Shown here piece by piece: positions 11,216-22,941 of a stretch of DNA of 64,000 bases. The DNA is from Saccharum officinarum. Lineage: Eukaryota; Streptophyta; Magnoliopsida; Poales; Poaceae. The position numbers and the translations under genes were made by a program. The stretch lies in contig CM036168.1 of assembly GCA_020631735.1 (NCBI GenBank), positions 103,808,036-103,872,035 on the forward strand, written 5' to 3'. The first letter of the stretch is position 1. Every line of letters begins with the position of its first letter. The notes beneath the pieces were generated by a model. It saw only the letters and a program-made list of their open reading frames with translations. It searched no databases and had not been told where the DNA came from.

Positions 11216-14200
11216 TCATTTCAAGTTGGAGAAGTCAAGTATGTTCAATTCATTCTTCAACTTGTAAAATCTCTTCTCATCAAGTGGCTTTGTGAAGATG
11301 TCGGCTAGTTGATCTTCGGTGCCAATGCTTTCAATGCTAATATCACCCTTTTGTTGATGGTCTCTTATGAAGTGGTGCCTTATGTCAATGTGCTTAGTTC
11401 TTGAATGTTGAACCGGATTTTGAGTCATCTTGATAGCACTTTCATTATCACAAAACAAAGGCACATTCTTGAATTTGATTCCAAAGTCATTCAAAGTGGC
11501 CTTCATCCAAAGCAATTGTGCACAACAACTACCGGCACTAATGTATTCGGCCTCGGCGGTAGATAGTGCAACACTATTTTGTTTCTTTGATGACCATGAA
11601 ACAAGAGACCTTCCAAGCAATTGACAAGTGCCACTTGTGCTCATTCTATCAATCTTGCATCCACCATAGTCGGAGTCCGAATATCCAATCAACTCAAAAT
11701 TAGACCCCTTTGGAAACCATAATCCAACATCATGAGTGCCCTTAAGATATCTCAATATCCTCTTGGTTGCTTTCAAGTGACTTTCTCTAGGTGAAGCTTG
11801 ATATCTTGCACACTTGCACACACTAAACATCACATCCGGCCTAGAAGCGGTGACATATAGCAAACTTCCAATCATAGACCGATATTGCTTTTGATCTACC
11901 ATGTTACCAATTGCATCAATACCCAATTGATCATTTGTGCCCATTGGTGTACTCATTGGCTTAGCATCTTGCAATCCAAACTTCTTGATCATGTCCTTGA
12001 TGTACTTCCCTTGACTTACAAAAGTGCCATTCTTCATTTGCTTGATTTGAAGTCCAAGAAAGTAACTAAGCTCTCCAATCATAGACATCTCAAACTCTTT
12101 TGCCATCATATTTCCAAATTCTTCACAAAAGTCTTGGTTAGTTGATCCAAAGATAATGTCATCCACATAGATTTGCAACACAAACAAGTCATTTCCAAGC
12201 TTCTTGGTGAAGAGAGTGGTGTCAACCTTTCCCATCTTGAACCCTTTAGAGAGAAGAAAGTCCCTCAACCTCTCATACCATGCTCTAGGTGCTTGCTTCA
12301 AACCATACAATGCCTTCTTGAGCTTGTAAACATGGTTGGGCTTCTTGTCATCTTCAAAACCGGGAGGTTGCTCAACATAAACTTCTTCATTAATGTAGCC
12401 ATTGAGAAATGCACTCTTGACATCCATTTGATAGAGCTTGATGTTGTGTGCACAAGCATATGCTAATAAGATTCTAATTGCCTCCAATCTTGCAACCGGT
12501 GCATATGTCTCTCCAAAGTCAAGACCTTCAACTTGTGTGTAACCTTGTGCTACCAATCTTGCTTTGTTTCTCACAACTACACCATCTTGATCTTGCTTGT
12601 TTCTAAAGACCCACTTAGTACCAATCACATTATAGTTCTTCGGCCTTTCAACAAGTTCCCAAACTTGATTTCTAGTGAAGTTGTTCAGCTCTTCATGCAT
12701 GGCATTTACCCAATCGGAATCTTTCAATGCATCTTCTATTTTCTTAGGTTCTTCAAGTGACACAAATGAGTAGTGCTCACAAAAGGATGCTAATCTTGAT
12801 CTAGTTTGAACACCACTTTGAATTCCACCAATGATTTGATCCAACGGATGATCTCTTGCAATGCTAGTAGGTTGGAGTATTGGGAGTTGGTTGCTTCCAC
12901 TAGCTTGACCTTGATCTTGCAAATCATCATGAGAACCACTAGAGCTTGCTTGATTTGTATCAATTTGCACACTTTGGTTTATCACATGAATATCATCATC
13001 ATCAACTTGTCTCGGCCTTATGTCACCAATATCTATGTTCTTCATTGCATTTGACAATTGATCTCCTCTCACATCATCAAGGTTTTGAGCTTCATTTTGA
13101 GATCCTTGGGTTTCATCAAACTCAACATCATGAACTTCTTCCAAGGTTCCATTTGTGAGATTCCAAACTCTATATGCTTTGCTTGTGGTGGAATAACCAA
13201 GTAAGAACCCTTCATCACATTTCTTTTCAAACTTGCTCAATCTAGTGCCTTTCTTGAGAATATAGCATTTGCAACCAAACACTCTAAAGTATGCAATGTT
13301 GGGCTTTCTTCCATTCAATAGCTCATATGGTGTCTTCCCAAGCTTCCCATGGCAATAGAGACGGTTGCTACAATAGCAAGCCGTGTTGATAGCTTCACTC
13401 CAAAATGAATGACTCACATTGTATTCACTAAGCATTGATCTAGCCATGTCAATCAAAGTTCTATTCTTTCTTTCAACTACACCATTGGATTGAGGAGTGT
13501 ATGTTGGAGAGAATTGATGTCCAATACCAAGATCATCACACAATTCCTCAATTCTTGTGTTCTTGAACTCACTACCATTGTCACTTCTAATCTTCTTGAT
13601 GGTAGTCTCAAACTCATTTTGCACTCTCTTGACAAAAGACTTGAATAGATCATAAACATCACTCTTGTCATAGAGAAAGAACACCCAAGTGTATCTAGTG
13701 TAGTCATCAACAATCACAAAACCATACTTGTTGCCACCAATGCTAGTATATGTTGTTGGCCCAAACAAGTCCATGTGCAATAGCTCAAATGCCTTTGATG
13801 TGCTCATTTCACTCTTACTAGGATGTTTATTTCCAACTTGTTTGCCGGCTTGACAAGCACTACATGGTTTATCCTTTTCAAAAGTGACATCCTTCAAGCC
13901 TCTAACTAAGTCATGCCTCAAAAGTTTGTTCAATTGCTTCATTCCAACATGACCAAGCCTTCTATGCCATAACCAACCCATACTAGATTTGCTAAGCAAA
14001 CATGATGTCAATTGGGTCTCACTATCATTGAAGTCAACCAAGTATAAGCTACCATGTCTAAATCCTTTGAATATCAAATTTGATCCATCAACACTTATGA
14101 CTTCAACATCATCACTACCAAATATGCACTTGAAGCCAAGATCACAAAGTTGTGCTACCGACAAAAGATTGAAATCCAAGCTCTCAACTAGCAATACATT

Positions 14201-14368
14201 TGATATGCTCATGTCATTTGAGATAGCAATTTTACCAAGCCCCTTGACCTTGCCTTTCTTGTTATTGCCAAAAGTGATAGCATCAAAACCACCATTTTGA
14301 CTTGTATCAATTGATTTGAACATACAAGAATCTCCAGTCATATGTTGAGTGCACCCACTATCAAGCAC
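11216..14368 (-). CDS. pol: SIRE-type Copia pol polyprotein
   Basis: A 1,050-residue open frame. Aspartic protease DSGCTQHM is at residues 3-10. The integrase zinc site H135/H140/C169/C172 is followed by the catalytic Asp200 (HMDLFGP), Asp263 (SDNGSEF) and Glu299 (VVERKN). Reverse transcriptase has YVDD at 734-737, and a C-terminal RNase H contains AEAEYISAG. The order protease-integrase-RT-RNase H is that of Ty1/Copia. The frame opens just after a TAG in the region 14369-14411 and differs from the gag frame, so expression needs frameshifting or another recoding step. No internal stop is seen. Confidence 0.96.
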   Translation of the reverse strand: MLDSGCTQHMTGDSCMFKSIDTSQNGGFDAITFGNNKKGKVKGLGKIAISNDMSISNVLLVESLDFNLLSVAQLCDLGFKCIFGSDDVEVISVDGSNLIFKGFRHGSLYLVDFNDSETQLTSCLLSKSSMGWLWHRRLGHVGMKQLNKLLRHDLVRGLKDVTFEKDKPCSACQAGKQVGNKHPSKSEMSTSKAFELLHMDLFGPTTYTSIGGNKYGFVIVDDYTRYTWVFFLYDKSDVYDLFKSFVKRVQNEFETTIKKIRSDNGSEFKNTRIEELCDDLGIGHQFSPTYTPQSNGVVERKNRTLIDMARSMLSEYNVSHSFWSEAINTACYCSNRLYCHGKLGKTPYELLNGRKPNIAYFRVFGCKCYILKKGTRLSKFEKKCDEGFLLGYSTTSKAYRVWNLTNGTLEEVHDVEFDETQGSQNEAQNLDDVRGDQLSNAMKNIDIGDIRPRQVDDDDIHVINQSVQIDTNQASSSGSHDDLQDQGQASGSNQLPILQPTSIARDHPLDQIIGGIQSGVQTRSRLASFCEHYSFVSLEEPKKIEDALKDSDWVNAMHEELNNFTRNQVWELVERPKNYNVIGTKWVFRNKQDQDGVVVRNKARLVAQGYTQVEGLDFGETYAPVARLEAIRILLAYACAHNIKLYQMDVKSAFLNGYINEEVYVEQPPGFEDDKKPNHVYKLKKALYGLKQAPRAWYERLRDFLLSKGFKMGKVDTTLFTKKLGNDLFVLQIYVDDIIFGSTNQDFCEEFGNMMAKEFEMSMIGELSYFLGLQIKQMKNGTFVSQGKYIKDMIKKFGLQDAKPMSTPMGTNDQLGIDAIGNMVDQKQYRSMIGSLLYVTASRPDVMFSVCKCARYQASPRESHLKATKRILRYLKGTHDVGLWFPKGSNFELIGYSDSDYGGCKIDRMSTSGTCQLLGRSLVSWSSKKQNSVALSTAEAEYISAGSCCAQLLWMKATLNDFGIKFKNVPLFCDNESAIKMTQNPVQHSRTKHIDIRHHFIRDHQQKGDISIESIGTEDQLADIFTKPLDEKRFYKLKNELNILDFSNLK

Positions 14369-14411
14369 CCAATGCCTTCCTCCGGCTTTGTAATTGACCT
14401 ACAAGATAAGA

Positions 14412-16496
14412 TCAATTCTTTTTAGGTACCCAAATTTGTTTGGGTCCTCCAAGGTTAGTGACCAAGCTCTTTGGTACCCAAATGGCTTTCTTCTTTGAGC
14501 CCACCCATGGTGTACCAATGAACTTAGCATGAACACCATTTGTACCCTTGGTAAGCATATAGAAAGAATTAAACTTGATTGAGGATACATTTGCATTGGA
14601 TTTCTTGTTCATGCAATGTTGCTCTATGTGACCAACTTGCTTGCAACTTTTGCAATAGCTACCATTGTTCTTCACAAAACGAGTCTTGTGAGGAGCAAAA
14701 GCGGCCTTGCCTTTCTTGGGGTTATAGCCCAATCCCTCTTTATAGAGAGAAGCTCTTTGGCTACCCAAGCACATAAGCAAGCGGTCCTCACCACCATAAG
14801 CCTTAGCTAAGGTGTGATTGAGCTCTTTTACCTCCTTCTTGAGATTCTCATTCTCAACTATAAGTGTGGAATCACAAGTGAAACCGTCACTACTAGATGA
14901 GGATGATGTAGATGAGCTACATGGAGGGTTAGTGGAAGCAACAACAATAGGCTTATGACAAGATTCATCAATTATATCACAAGATACGCCTATGTTGCAA
15001 ATTTTAGCTTTCTCAACATTAGTTGGCATGTTTTCACATTTTTCAACTAGAGAGGAATGAGCTTCTTCAAGCTTAGTGTGAGACTTTTGAAGCTTCTTAT
15101 GGTCTACCTTTAGACTCTCATAAGATGCCCTAAGCTCATCAAGTTCTTGCATAAGGTTTTTCTTTTCCTTAAGCAAGCCCTTGCATTCCTTTCTAGATTC
15201 TTTATAATGTTGAGTGCAATCTTCTAGCATAGTGATTAGTTCATCTTTAGTGAATTCTTCTTCATCACTATCACTATCACTATCACTAGCATTAGCATGA
15301 TCACTCTCATCATCGGATGATACCTTAGCGGCCTTAGCCATGAAGCATGATGGAGTGTCGAAGAGGGAGACCTTCTCTTGGATGGCAATGCTAGCATGTC
15401 CCTTCTTCTTGCTCTTGTAGTCATCCTCATCATCACTTGAGGAATCATCACTATCCCATGTAGCAACATGAGAATCATTCTTCTTCTTATAAGAGCTCTC
15501 CTTCTTTTCTTGCTTCTTCTTTTGCTTCTTCCTTTCCTTCTTGATAGCATCTTCATCATCACTATCATAAGGACACTTTGCAATGAGATGGTCCTTGCTA
15601 TGGCATCTAAAGCATCTTATGGTATGCTCATTCTTCTTAGATGTGTTCTTCTTCCTCCTTGCACGATAGCCCTTCTTCTTCATAAATTTGCCAAATTGCT
15701 TGACAAAGAGAGCCATCTTCTCATCAATGTCATCACTATCACAAGAGCTTGAGTCTTCTTCACTTGATGATTCAATCTTTGATTTGCCCTTGGATGTGGT
15801 GGCTTTGAATGCCACACTCTTCTTCTTTTCATCATCTTTCTTCTCATTCTCCTTCTTCTTCTTCTTGACCAACTCATCCTTCTCATCATCTTCTCTATAC
15901 GAATCATCGGTCATCACTTCTTGAAATATTTGTTGAGGAGTTGAATCCTTCAATGTAGTCCTCACTAGCACGGTGATCAATGTATCAAACCTCTTGGGCA
16001 AGCTTCTCAAGAACTTCATAGAGAATTGGTTGTCCTTGACTTCCTCACCAAGTGCCTTGAGCTCATTGACAATGACTTGCAATCTATGAAACATCTCCGG
16101 TACACTCTCATCATCTTGCATCTTGAAGCTTGAAAATTTTTCTTGCAAGATATATGCTTTAGCGGTCTTTGTGCCTTCGGTGCCTTCAAATGTTTCTTCT
16201 AGCTTGGCCCAAGCATCATGTGCAACCTCTATATTCTTTACTTGCTCAAATGTCTTGTCATCTAATGCCTCATGAAGAGCACTAATGGCAATGTCATTGC
16301 ATTGGAGCTTCTTCTCTTCCACCGGTGTAGGTGCTTCCGGATTAGCAACCTCAAATTTTGTTTCGGTGACCTTCCACACTTCTCTATTGATTGACTTGAG
16401 GTGTGCGGTCATCTTAACCTTCCAATATGCATAATTTGTACCATCAAAGTGAGGTGCCTTCTTGGTGTTGTTGATGTGCAAACTTAATTGAGCCAT
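14412..16496 (-). CDS. gag: SIRE-type Copia gag
   Basis: A 694-residue open frame starting MAQLSLHINNTKKAP 40 bp after the primer site. The N-terminal part is a UBN2-type Copia gag domain (WKVKMTAHLKS, then AWAKLEETFEG). Lys/Glu-rich and acidic Ser/Asp stretches follow, with a coiled coil around residues 420-480. Two CCHC zinc knuckles (CFRCHSKDHLIAKC and CKSCKQVGHIEQHC) bind RNA. The long gag with a coiled coil between the knuckles is typical of SIRE/Maximus. It ends TGA at 14412; pol reads on in another frame. Confidence 0.95.
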   Translation of the reverse strand: MAQLSLHINNTKKAPHFDGTNYAYWKVKMTAHLKSINREVWKVTETKFEVANPEAPTPVEEKKLQCNDIAISALHEALDDKTFEQVKNIEVAHDAWAKLEETFEGTEGTKTAKAYILQEKFSSFKMQDDESVPEMFHRLQVIVNELKALGEEVKDNQFSMKFLRSLPKRFDTLITVLVRTTLKDSTPQQIFQEVMTDDSYREDDEKDELVKKKKKENEKKDDEKKKSVAFKATTSKGKSKIESSSEEDSSSCDSDDIDEKMALFVKQFGKFMKKKGYRARRKKNTSKKNEHTIRCFRCHSKDHLIAKCPYDSDDEDAIKKERKKQKKKQEKKESSYKKKNDSHVATWDSDDSSSDDEDDYKSKKKGHASIAIQEKVSLFDTPSCFMAKAAKVSSDDESDHANASDSDSDSDEEEFTKDELITMLEDCTQHYKESRKECKGLLKEKKNLMQELDELRASYESLKVDHKKLQKSHTKLEEAHSSLVEKCENMPTNVEKAKICNIGVSCDIIDESCHKPIVVASTNPPCSSSTSSSSSSDGFTCDSTLIVENENLKKEVKELNHTLAKAYGGEDRLLMCLGSQRASLYKEGLGYNPKKGKAAFAPHKTRFVKNNGSYCKSCKQVGHIEQHCMNKKSNANVSSIKFNSFYMLTKGTNGVHAKFIGTPWVGSKKKAIWVPKSLVTNLGGPKQIWVPKKN

Positions 16497-16536
16497 TTCT
16501 TTATCACCGTAGGTTGTTAAGCCTCAATTAAACGGT

Positions 16537-16554
16537 GCCTCGGCTCCGATACCA
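16537..16554 (-). other. Primer binding site of SIRE-type Copia
   Basis: The minus strand reads TGGTATCGGAGCCGAGGC 2 nt after the 5' LTR. It resembles the TGGTATCAGAGC site complementary to plant initiator Met tRNA, the usual Copia primer, with one change. Confidence 0.85.
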
Positions 16555-17354
16555 CTTGTAAGGTCCAAATGGGCTAGAGGGGGGGTGAATAGCCTAATAA
16601 AAACTTCTACACAAATTACTTAACCACAAGTTAGTGCGAAAGGTGGCGAAGCACAAAGCACTAGCTCTAACTAATTAAGCAAGCCACCTACACAATTCTA
16701 GTACAAGGCTATCCACTAAACACAACAACAACAAGCTAGAAACGAGAAGTAAAACGAGAGAAGAGCTTCGAGTGATTATACCGCCGAGTAGAGATGAGAA
16801 GTACCAATCAAACAATCACACAAGAGAAATCCTCGGGAAGAGAATGACACAAGAATTTATCCCGAGGTTCACTTGCTTCCCGGCAAGCTACTCCTCGTTG
16901 TGGCGATGCACCCACTTGTCGGTTCGCGAGCTAATCAACTATCAAGAGTTGAGCCCTCGGCGGGCGCCGCACAACCGCACACAAGATGGGGATCCTCCAA
17001 GCCACGAGCTTCACTAGAGTATCCAATTCGCGAACTCCCGCGGGGAAGGATCAAGAACCCCTTACAACACTTGGTGAAGGCTCCAACAATCTCCAATTGC
17101 GAGCTCAATCACCTCCGCTGCTCCAAGCCGTCTACCGTGTCGGGAAACACGAAAGAGTAACAAGAAATCCGCAGCAACTCGAAGATCAAGTGCCTCTAGA
17201 ATGCAACTCTCAAGCAATGCACTTGAATCTCACTCAATCTCACTCAAGATGTGCAATCAAGCAAGGAGATGAGTGGAGGGGTTGTTCTCTAGCTCAAAGT
17301 ATGTCTCTAGGTCTCAAAATGTGCAAGAGTTCCCCTCAAAACCCGTCCACCATC

Positions 17355-17362
17355 TATTTATA
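17355..17362 (-). promoter_or_regulatory. TATA box of SIRE-type LTR (5' copy)
   Basis: TATAAATA on the minus strand. The CG-rich palindrome cluster (about 17410-17805) lies just upstream in the direction of transcription, as an enhancer would. Confidence 0.7.
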
Positions 17363-17406
17363 ACGAAGGGGTACGCAACTAGCCGTTAGAAGCGACGCAG
17401 TTGAAA

Positions 17407-17807
17407 TCGCGAGCACCGGACGCTCCGGTCTGGGTGACCGGACGCGTCCGGTCACTACGCGACAGACATGAACAGTGCTCGTCCAACTAGCCGTTACCGT
17501 TGACCGGACGCGCTCGACCGAGCCACCGGACGCGCCGGTCCCGTGACCCACCGGACGCGCCGGTCAGCACCGAGCCGCGCACCGCGAAACAACCACCGGA
17601 CGCGCCGAAGGACCCACCGGACGCCACAGTGCCCGCGTCCGGTGGGAGTCCAGTAAGCTCCCGACGCGACCGGACGCGTCCGGTGGTACGTGACCGGACG
17701 CGCCCCGCGTCCGGTGCACGAACCCTAGCAGCACCCGCGCCGCGATGAACTGACCGGACGCGCCCCGCGTCCGGTGCAGCGTCCGGTGCTGCGTCCGGTG
17801 CACGCAG
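17407..17807. repeat. Cluster of CCGGACGC / GCGTCCGG motifs in LTR (5' copy)
   Basis: Same array as at 9065-9465, upstream of the minus-strand TATA box. Spacing is irregular, so these are dispersed motifs rather than a simple tandem repeat. Confidence 0.9.
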
Positions 17808-18459
17808 TGACCTCTGTTCGCCTCCGTTTCTTTTCCAACTTTCGGCGCAATAGAAAATAGGCGTTTCACTTCTCCAAAAAGCGCCGAATCCCGCCTCGCA
17901 AGCTCGGCGGGAGGGAGAGAGGAACCCAAACCCCTCTCTACCGCTCCAACTCCACCGCCTTCGCAAATGTGCTAACACCACCGAGTGTACACCACCATGT
18001 GCATGTGTGTTAGCATTTCACAAACATTTTTCCAAGGCGTTATGTTAGCTCTTTACTAGAACCTAAATGCATATGCTCAAGACATTAATCTAGTGGCACT
18101 TAATTCCCGAGCTAACCGTGATTGCCCCTCTTGATAGTCGGCTATGTATCCTAAACCCGGTCAATCACTTCTCTACTCATCTTAGACCGGCAAAAGGAAA
18201 ACCCTATGGTTATACCTTTGCCTTGCGCTCTTAGATCCTTCTCCTTCACTTGATCATCATGTCCATTGTTTCATGTGCATCTCCACCATGATCTTGCTCA
18301 TCATTTCATACACCAAATCATGTGGTCTTGTGGCCATCTCTCCATGCCATTTCCACCTCCATCACATGTTGCTTATGCCTAGCTTAATCACACTTGATAC
18401 AATAGCATTAGCAACTTGGTGTCATTAATTACCAAAACCAAACTTGGGCTTTCAACGGC

Positions 18460-19014
18460 GGAAGCAGCCTCAACATTATCTATTCTCAGACCCTCGACCT
18501 CTTGGGGGTCGACAGAGCGCGCCTCCAGCCTAGCGTCGGGGGCTTCCACGGAGTCGTGCCAGGGAAACGGGCGGAACCCCTCGGGCGGGTCGATCTGCCT
18601 GTTTGCTTTGGCACGCCGACGAACTTCCGAAAGGAAACTCTCACTTTTGAAGTGGTCGGATTCCGTGGAACGTACCACGCTATCCTGGGACGCCCATGCT
18701 ACGCCAAGTTCATGGCGATCCCGAACTACACCTACCTCAAGCTCAAAATGCCTGGCCCAAACGGTGTCATCACTGTAGGGCCCTCGTTTGAACATGCCTA
18801 CGAGTGCGACGTCGAGTGCGTCGAGCACGGCGAGGCTGTTTTTGGGTCAGCGATCTTGGCCGCAGACCTCGACGGTCTAGCCAATGCGATCCCCGACCCA
18901 AAACGCCATGCCGGCAGCTTCGAGTCCGCCGAAGACGTCAAGCTCGTACCCCTCGACCCCGCTGATCCCAAGGGGAGGGCGCTGAGCGTCAGCGCCACCC
19001 TCGATCCAAAATAG
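18460..19014 (+). pseudogene. Tat protease region, resumed after the Copia insertion
   Basis: The reading continues in frame from 8214 once the Copia element and one ACGGC copy are removed. It rebuilds LMDGGSSLNI, the aspartic protease active site. ILGRPCYAKF, the second hallmark segment of retroviral-type proteases, follows near 18690. The frame ends with TAG at 19012-19014; after it the same frame continues into RT. The stop could be a recoding site or a mutation. Confidence 0.85.
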
Positions 19015-22000
19015 GAAGCAGTGCTCGTCGACTTTCTCCGCGCGAACGTCGACATCTTTGCGTGGAGTCCCTCGGATATGCCGGGCATACCTAGGGAAGT
19101 CGCCGAGCACGCCTTGGAGATCCGGGCCGGAGCCAAACCGGTGAAGCAACGCCTGCGCCGCTTCGACGAGGAGAAGCGCAGGATCATCGGCGAGGAGATA
19201 CACAAACTGCTGGAGGCCGGGTTCATCAAGGAGGTTCATCATCCCGAGTGGCTAGCTAATCCTATCTTAGTTAGAAAAAAGAGCGGGAAATGGAGGATGT
19301 GCGTAGACTATACTGGTTTAAATAAAGCATGTCCGAAAGTTCCCTTTCCTTTGCCACGCATTGATCAAATCGTTGATTCCACCGCGGGATGTGAAACTCT
19401 CTCATTCTTAGATGCATATTTCGGTTACCACCAAATCAAAATGAAGGAGTCCGACCAGCTCGCGACTTCGTTCGTCACCCCATTCGGCATGTATTGCTAC
19501 GTTACGATGCCCTTCGGTCTCCGGAACGCGGGGGCAACGTACCAGCGATGCATGCAACATGTTTTTGGGGGCACATTGGGTCGACCGTCGAGGCTTACGT
19601 CGACGACATCGTGGTCAAAACCCAACGTGCCGGCGACCTGGTCAGCGACCTCGACGTTGCATTCAAGTGCCTCAGAGCAAAAAACATCAAACTCAATCCA
19701 GAGAAATGTGTCTTCGGCGTCCCACGAGGTATGCTTTTAGGGTTTATCGTATCTAAACATGGCATCGAGGCCAACCCTGAAAAAATCTCTGCAATCACCA
19801 AAATGGGCCCCATCCGAGATCTCAAGGGCGTACAGAGAGTCACAGGTTGCTTGGCGGCACTCAGCCGTTTCATTTCGCGCCTCGGCGAAAAAGCACTCCC
19901 TCTGTACCGTCTCTTGAGGAAATCGGACCATTTTTCCTGGAACCTCGAGGCTGAGGAGGCTCTCACAAAACTGAAAGCCACCCTCTCTAGCTCACCGATC
20001 CTCGTCCCTCCGACCCCGGGGGAACCACTCCTACTCTACGTCGCAGCGACATCACAAGTTGTCAGTGCTGCCCTGGTTGTCGAACGGGCCGAGGAGGCAC
20101 ACACCTTGCTCGTCCAGAGGCCGGTCTATTTCATTAGCGAGGTGCTCTCAGAAACAAAGTGTCGGTACCCACAGATCCAGAAACTGCTGTATGCTGTCAT
20201 CTTGACCCGGCGCAAGCTCCGACACTACTTCGAGGGTCACCCGGTTACTGTGGTTTCTTCTTTCCCCTTGGGAGAGATAGCCCAGAACCGGGAAGCCTCG
20301 GGTAGGATTGCCAAATGGGCGGTCGAGCTTATGGGTGAGGCATTGTCCTATGCGCCGCGAAAAGCTATCAAGTCACAGGCGTTAGCAGATTTTCTGGCCG
20401 AGTGGACTGACACACAACTCCCTCCTGCACAGCTCCAAGCGGAGCTGTGGACCATGTACTTCGATGGGTCATTAACGAAAATGGGAGCAGGCGCGGGCTT
20501 GCTCTTCATCTCACCCCTCGGGGTTTACATGCGCTACGTCATCCGGCTTCATTTCCCTGCGTCTAACAACGTCGCCGAATACGAGGCACTCGTCACGGGG
20601 TTGAGAATCGCCATCGAGCTCGGGGTCCGACACCTCGACGTCCGAGGCGACTCTCAACTCGTGATTGATCAGGTGATGAAGAACTCGAGCTGCCGCGACC
20701 CCAAGATGGAGGCCTACTGCCAGGAAGTACGGCGCCTCGAGGACAAGTTTCACGGCCTCGAGCTCAACCACATCGCACGCAGGTATAATGAGGCCGCTGA
20801 TGAATTGGCAAAAATCGCGTCCGGTCGAGCCACGGTTCCACCGGACGTCTTCGCGAAAGACCTTCAGCGCCCATCTGTCGACCTCAGGCCAGACGGGGGG
20901 GTCGACGAGGCGTCGATCGACCTTCCACCTAAGGCAGAAGCCCCCTCGACCGGGGCTGAAGCCATGCAGGTGGAAGACTCGACGTCACCGCCTGACCTCG
21001 AGCCTGATTGGCGCGTCCCGTACCTCGACTACCTCATCCATGGGGACCTCCCCTCGGACAGGACTGAGGCTCGACGGATCGCACGTCGGGCCAAAACTTT
21101 TGTGATCATAAGCGACAGCAGGGAGCTCTACCGTCGTAGCCCTACCGGTATCCTCCAACGTTGCATCACGAAAGAGCAAGGCAGAAATCTGCTCGGCGAT
21201 CTTCACTCGGGGGCTTGCGGTCACCACGCTGCGCCTCGAACCCTTGTCGGAAACGCCTTTCGACAAGGATTCTATTGGCCGACCGCGGTCTCCGACGCTG
21301 TCAAGCTAGTACGCTCCTACGAGGGTTGTCAGTACTATGCGAGACAAACTCATCTTCCGGCACATGCCCTACAGACTATCCCCATCACATGGCCGTTCGC
21401 CGTTTGGGGGCTCGACCTTGTCGGACCACTGAAAAGGACGACCGGCGGCTTCACCCACTTGCTCGTCGCAGTCGACAAATTCTCCAAGTGGATCGAGGCC
21501 CGCCCTATCACCAGCATCAGGTCCGAACAAGCTGTACTCTTCTTCACTAACATTGTTCATCGCTTCAGGGTCCCCAACTGTATCATCACGGACAACGGCA
21601 CCCAGTTCACTGGCAAGAAGTTTTTGGATTTCTGCGACAACCACCACATCCGTGTGCTCTGGTCGGCCGTGGCTCATCCAAAAACAAACGGGCAAGTGGA
21701 ACGTGCCAACGGCATGGTTCTACAAGGCCTTAAGCCCAGAATCTTTGACAAACTAAACAAACATGGCAAAAGATGGGCTGCCGAGCTACCCTCGGTCCTG
21801 TGGAGCCTAAGAACAACGCCGAGTCGAGCCACGGGGTTCACTCCGTTCTTCTTAGTCTACGGGTCTGAGGCTATGCTACCAACCGATATAGAATACGGGT
21901 CCCCGAGGTTGAAGGCATACAACGAAGTACACAACGACGCCACAAGACAGGACGCCCTCGACCAGCTCGAGGAAGCCCGAGATGTGGCTCTATTGCATTC

Positions 22001-22250
22001 TGCCAGGTACCAGCAGGGTCTCCGACGCTACCACGACAGATACGTCCGCAAGCGTGACCTCAACGTTGGTGACTTGGTGCTACGGCGGAACCAGAACACC
22101 AAGGGACGGCACAAGCTCACACCACCATGGGAAGGGCCGTACATCATCGCAGAAGTACTAAAGCCGGGCACCTACAAGCTATCCAACGAGAAGGGCGAAA
22201 TCCTCACCAACGCTTGGAACATCGAACAGCTACGTCGCTTCTTTCCTTAA
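19015..22250 (+). pseudogene. pol: Tat pol: RT, two RNase H domains and integrase (frameshifted)
   Basis: RT begins with FAWSPSDMPGIPREV and continues to CVDYTGLNKACPK and FGLRNAGATYQRCM. A one-base frame change lies around 19565-19580, and the catalytic YVDDIVVKT is read in the next frame (from 19494). The Gypsy RNase H spans about 19990-20310. A second, archaeal-type RNase H (YFDGSLTKMGAGAG, NNVAEYEALVTGL, RGDSQLVIDQV) spans about 20450-20790 and marks the Tat lineage. Integrase has GHHAAPRT, then D (WGLDLVGP), D (ITDNGTQF) and E (GQVERANG). In its HHCC zinc site the first Cys is Tyr (TAC at 21318-21320, SYEGCQ), expected to abolish zinc binding. Ends TAA at 22250. Confidence 0.93.
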
Positions 22251-22941
22251 AAAGCCTCGAGGCTCTGTATTTCCTTTTTCATCAATAAAGAATACAGCGA
22301 TGTTTAAAATTTCTCATTTCGTAATAAGGAAGGATCGACCCTGCACTCCCAGAGTCGACCCTCCCTCGGGGGCTGGCAAGGGGGGAACCCCCGGTCCCCG
22401 AAAAACCGAAAAAACTTGCGCTCTTTTTTAAATTTAAGAACCGTTTCTTAGATCGACTTCGCTGAAAGAGCACCCTAAGGTTCGAAAGGGCTCTCGAGCC
22501 TGGAGCATCACCTACGCCTCCGAGGCTACGGTACCTCCACTCGACCCTTGCGCCTTTTAGAGGTACCCCTTCACGCTGAGAAGATCTAAACAACGGTTCC
22601 TAAAATTAAAAAAGAACATACCCCCTGTCGCTTAGATCAGGCTCTCACACGATTTACTAGGCCGCAACATCACCCTGAAGCTCGAGGGCAGTCGAGCCGC
22701 GAGATCACTTACGCCCCGAGGCTACGGTACCTCCACTCGCTCCCTTACGCCAAAGGATGTAGCTGCGCGCTAGGTAAATCACGCGAGAACACGATCCGTG
22801 CGATAAAGGGAAGAAAAGCTCGAGTAAAACTAAATCAACCGCGAACCGGTTTATGTTTCGAGTCTTTTAGGCCTCCGCGGCCACCGCGATCAAAATTCGA
22901 AATACTAACTTATTACATGGGCCTTCATGCCCAGATTTGGC
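22251..22941. other. Tat spacer between pol and the antisense gene
   Basis: No coding capacity recognised. It contains two related stretches (near 22495-22560 and 22690-22750) sharing CGAGGCTACGGTACCTCCACTCG. It probably holds the 3' end of the antisense transcript. Confidence 0.6.

Larger units (their letters stand above)
8215..18454 (-). mobile_element. SIRE/Maximus-type Ty1/Copia retrotransposon, full length
   Basis: Minus-strand element with 1,898-bp LTRs (8215-10112 and 16557-18454), a primer site, gag, pol and a polypurine tract, flanked by ACGGC on both sides (8210-8214 and 18455-18459). The long coiled-coil gag with two zinc knuckles, gag and pol in different frames, an A/G-rich 3' spacer and ~2-kb LTRs match the SIRE/Maximus group. 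The LTRs differ at three positions (around 9294/17636, in the stretch after the CG-rich cluster, and near 9760/18102). It interrupts the Tat protease at the codons of the catalytic Asp-Gly-Gly. Both main ORFs are open, so it may still be functional. Confidence 0.95.
16557..18454 (-). repeat. SIRE-type Copia 5' LTR
   Basis: Partner of 8215-10112, the same 1,898 bp with three substitutions seen. As the element lies on the minus strand, this is the promoter-side LTR; its TATA box is at 17355-17362. The Tat protease coding resumes right after it (18455). Confidence 0.97.

Noticed and set aside
12790..14300. Plus-strand ORFs within the SIRE-type element
   Set aside because: All are antisense to the intact pol frame.
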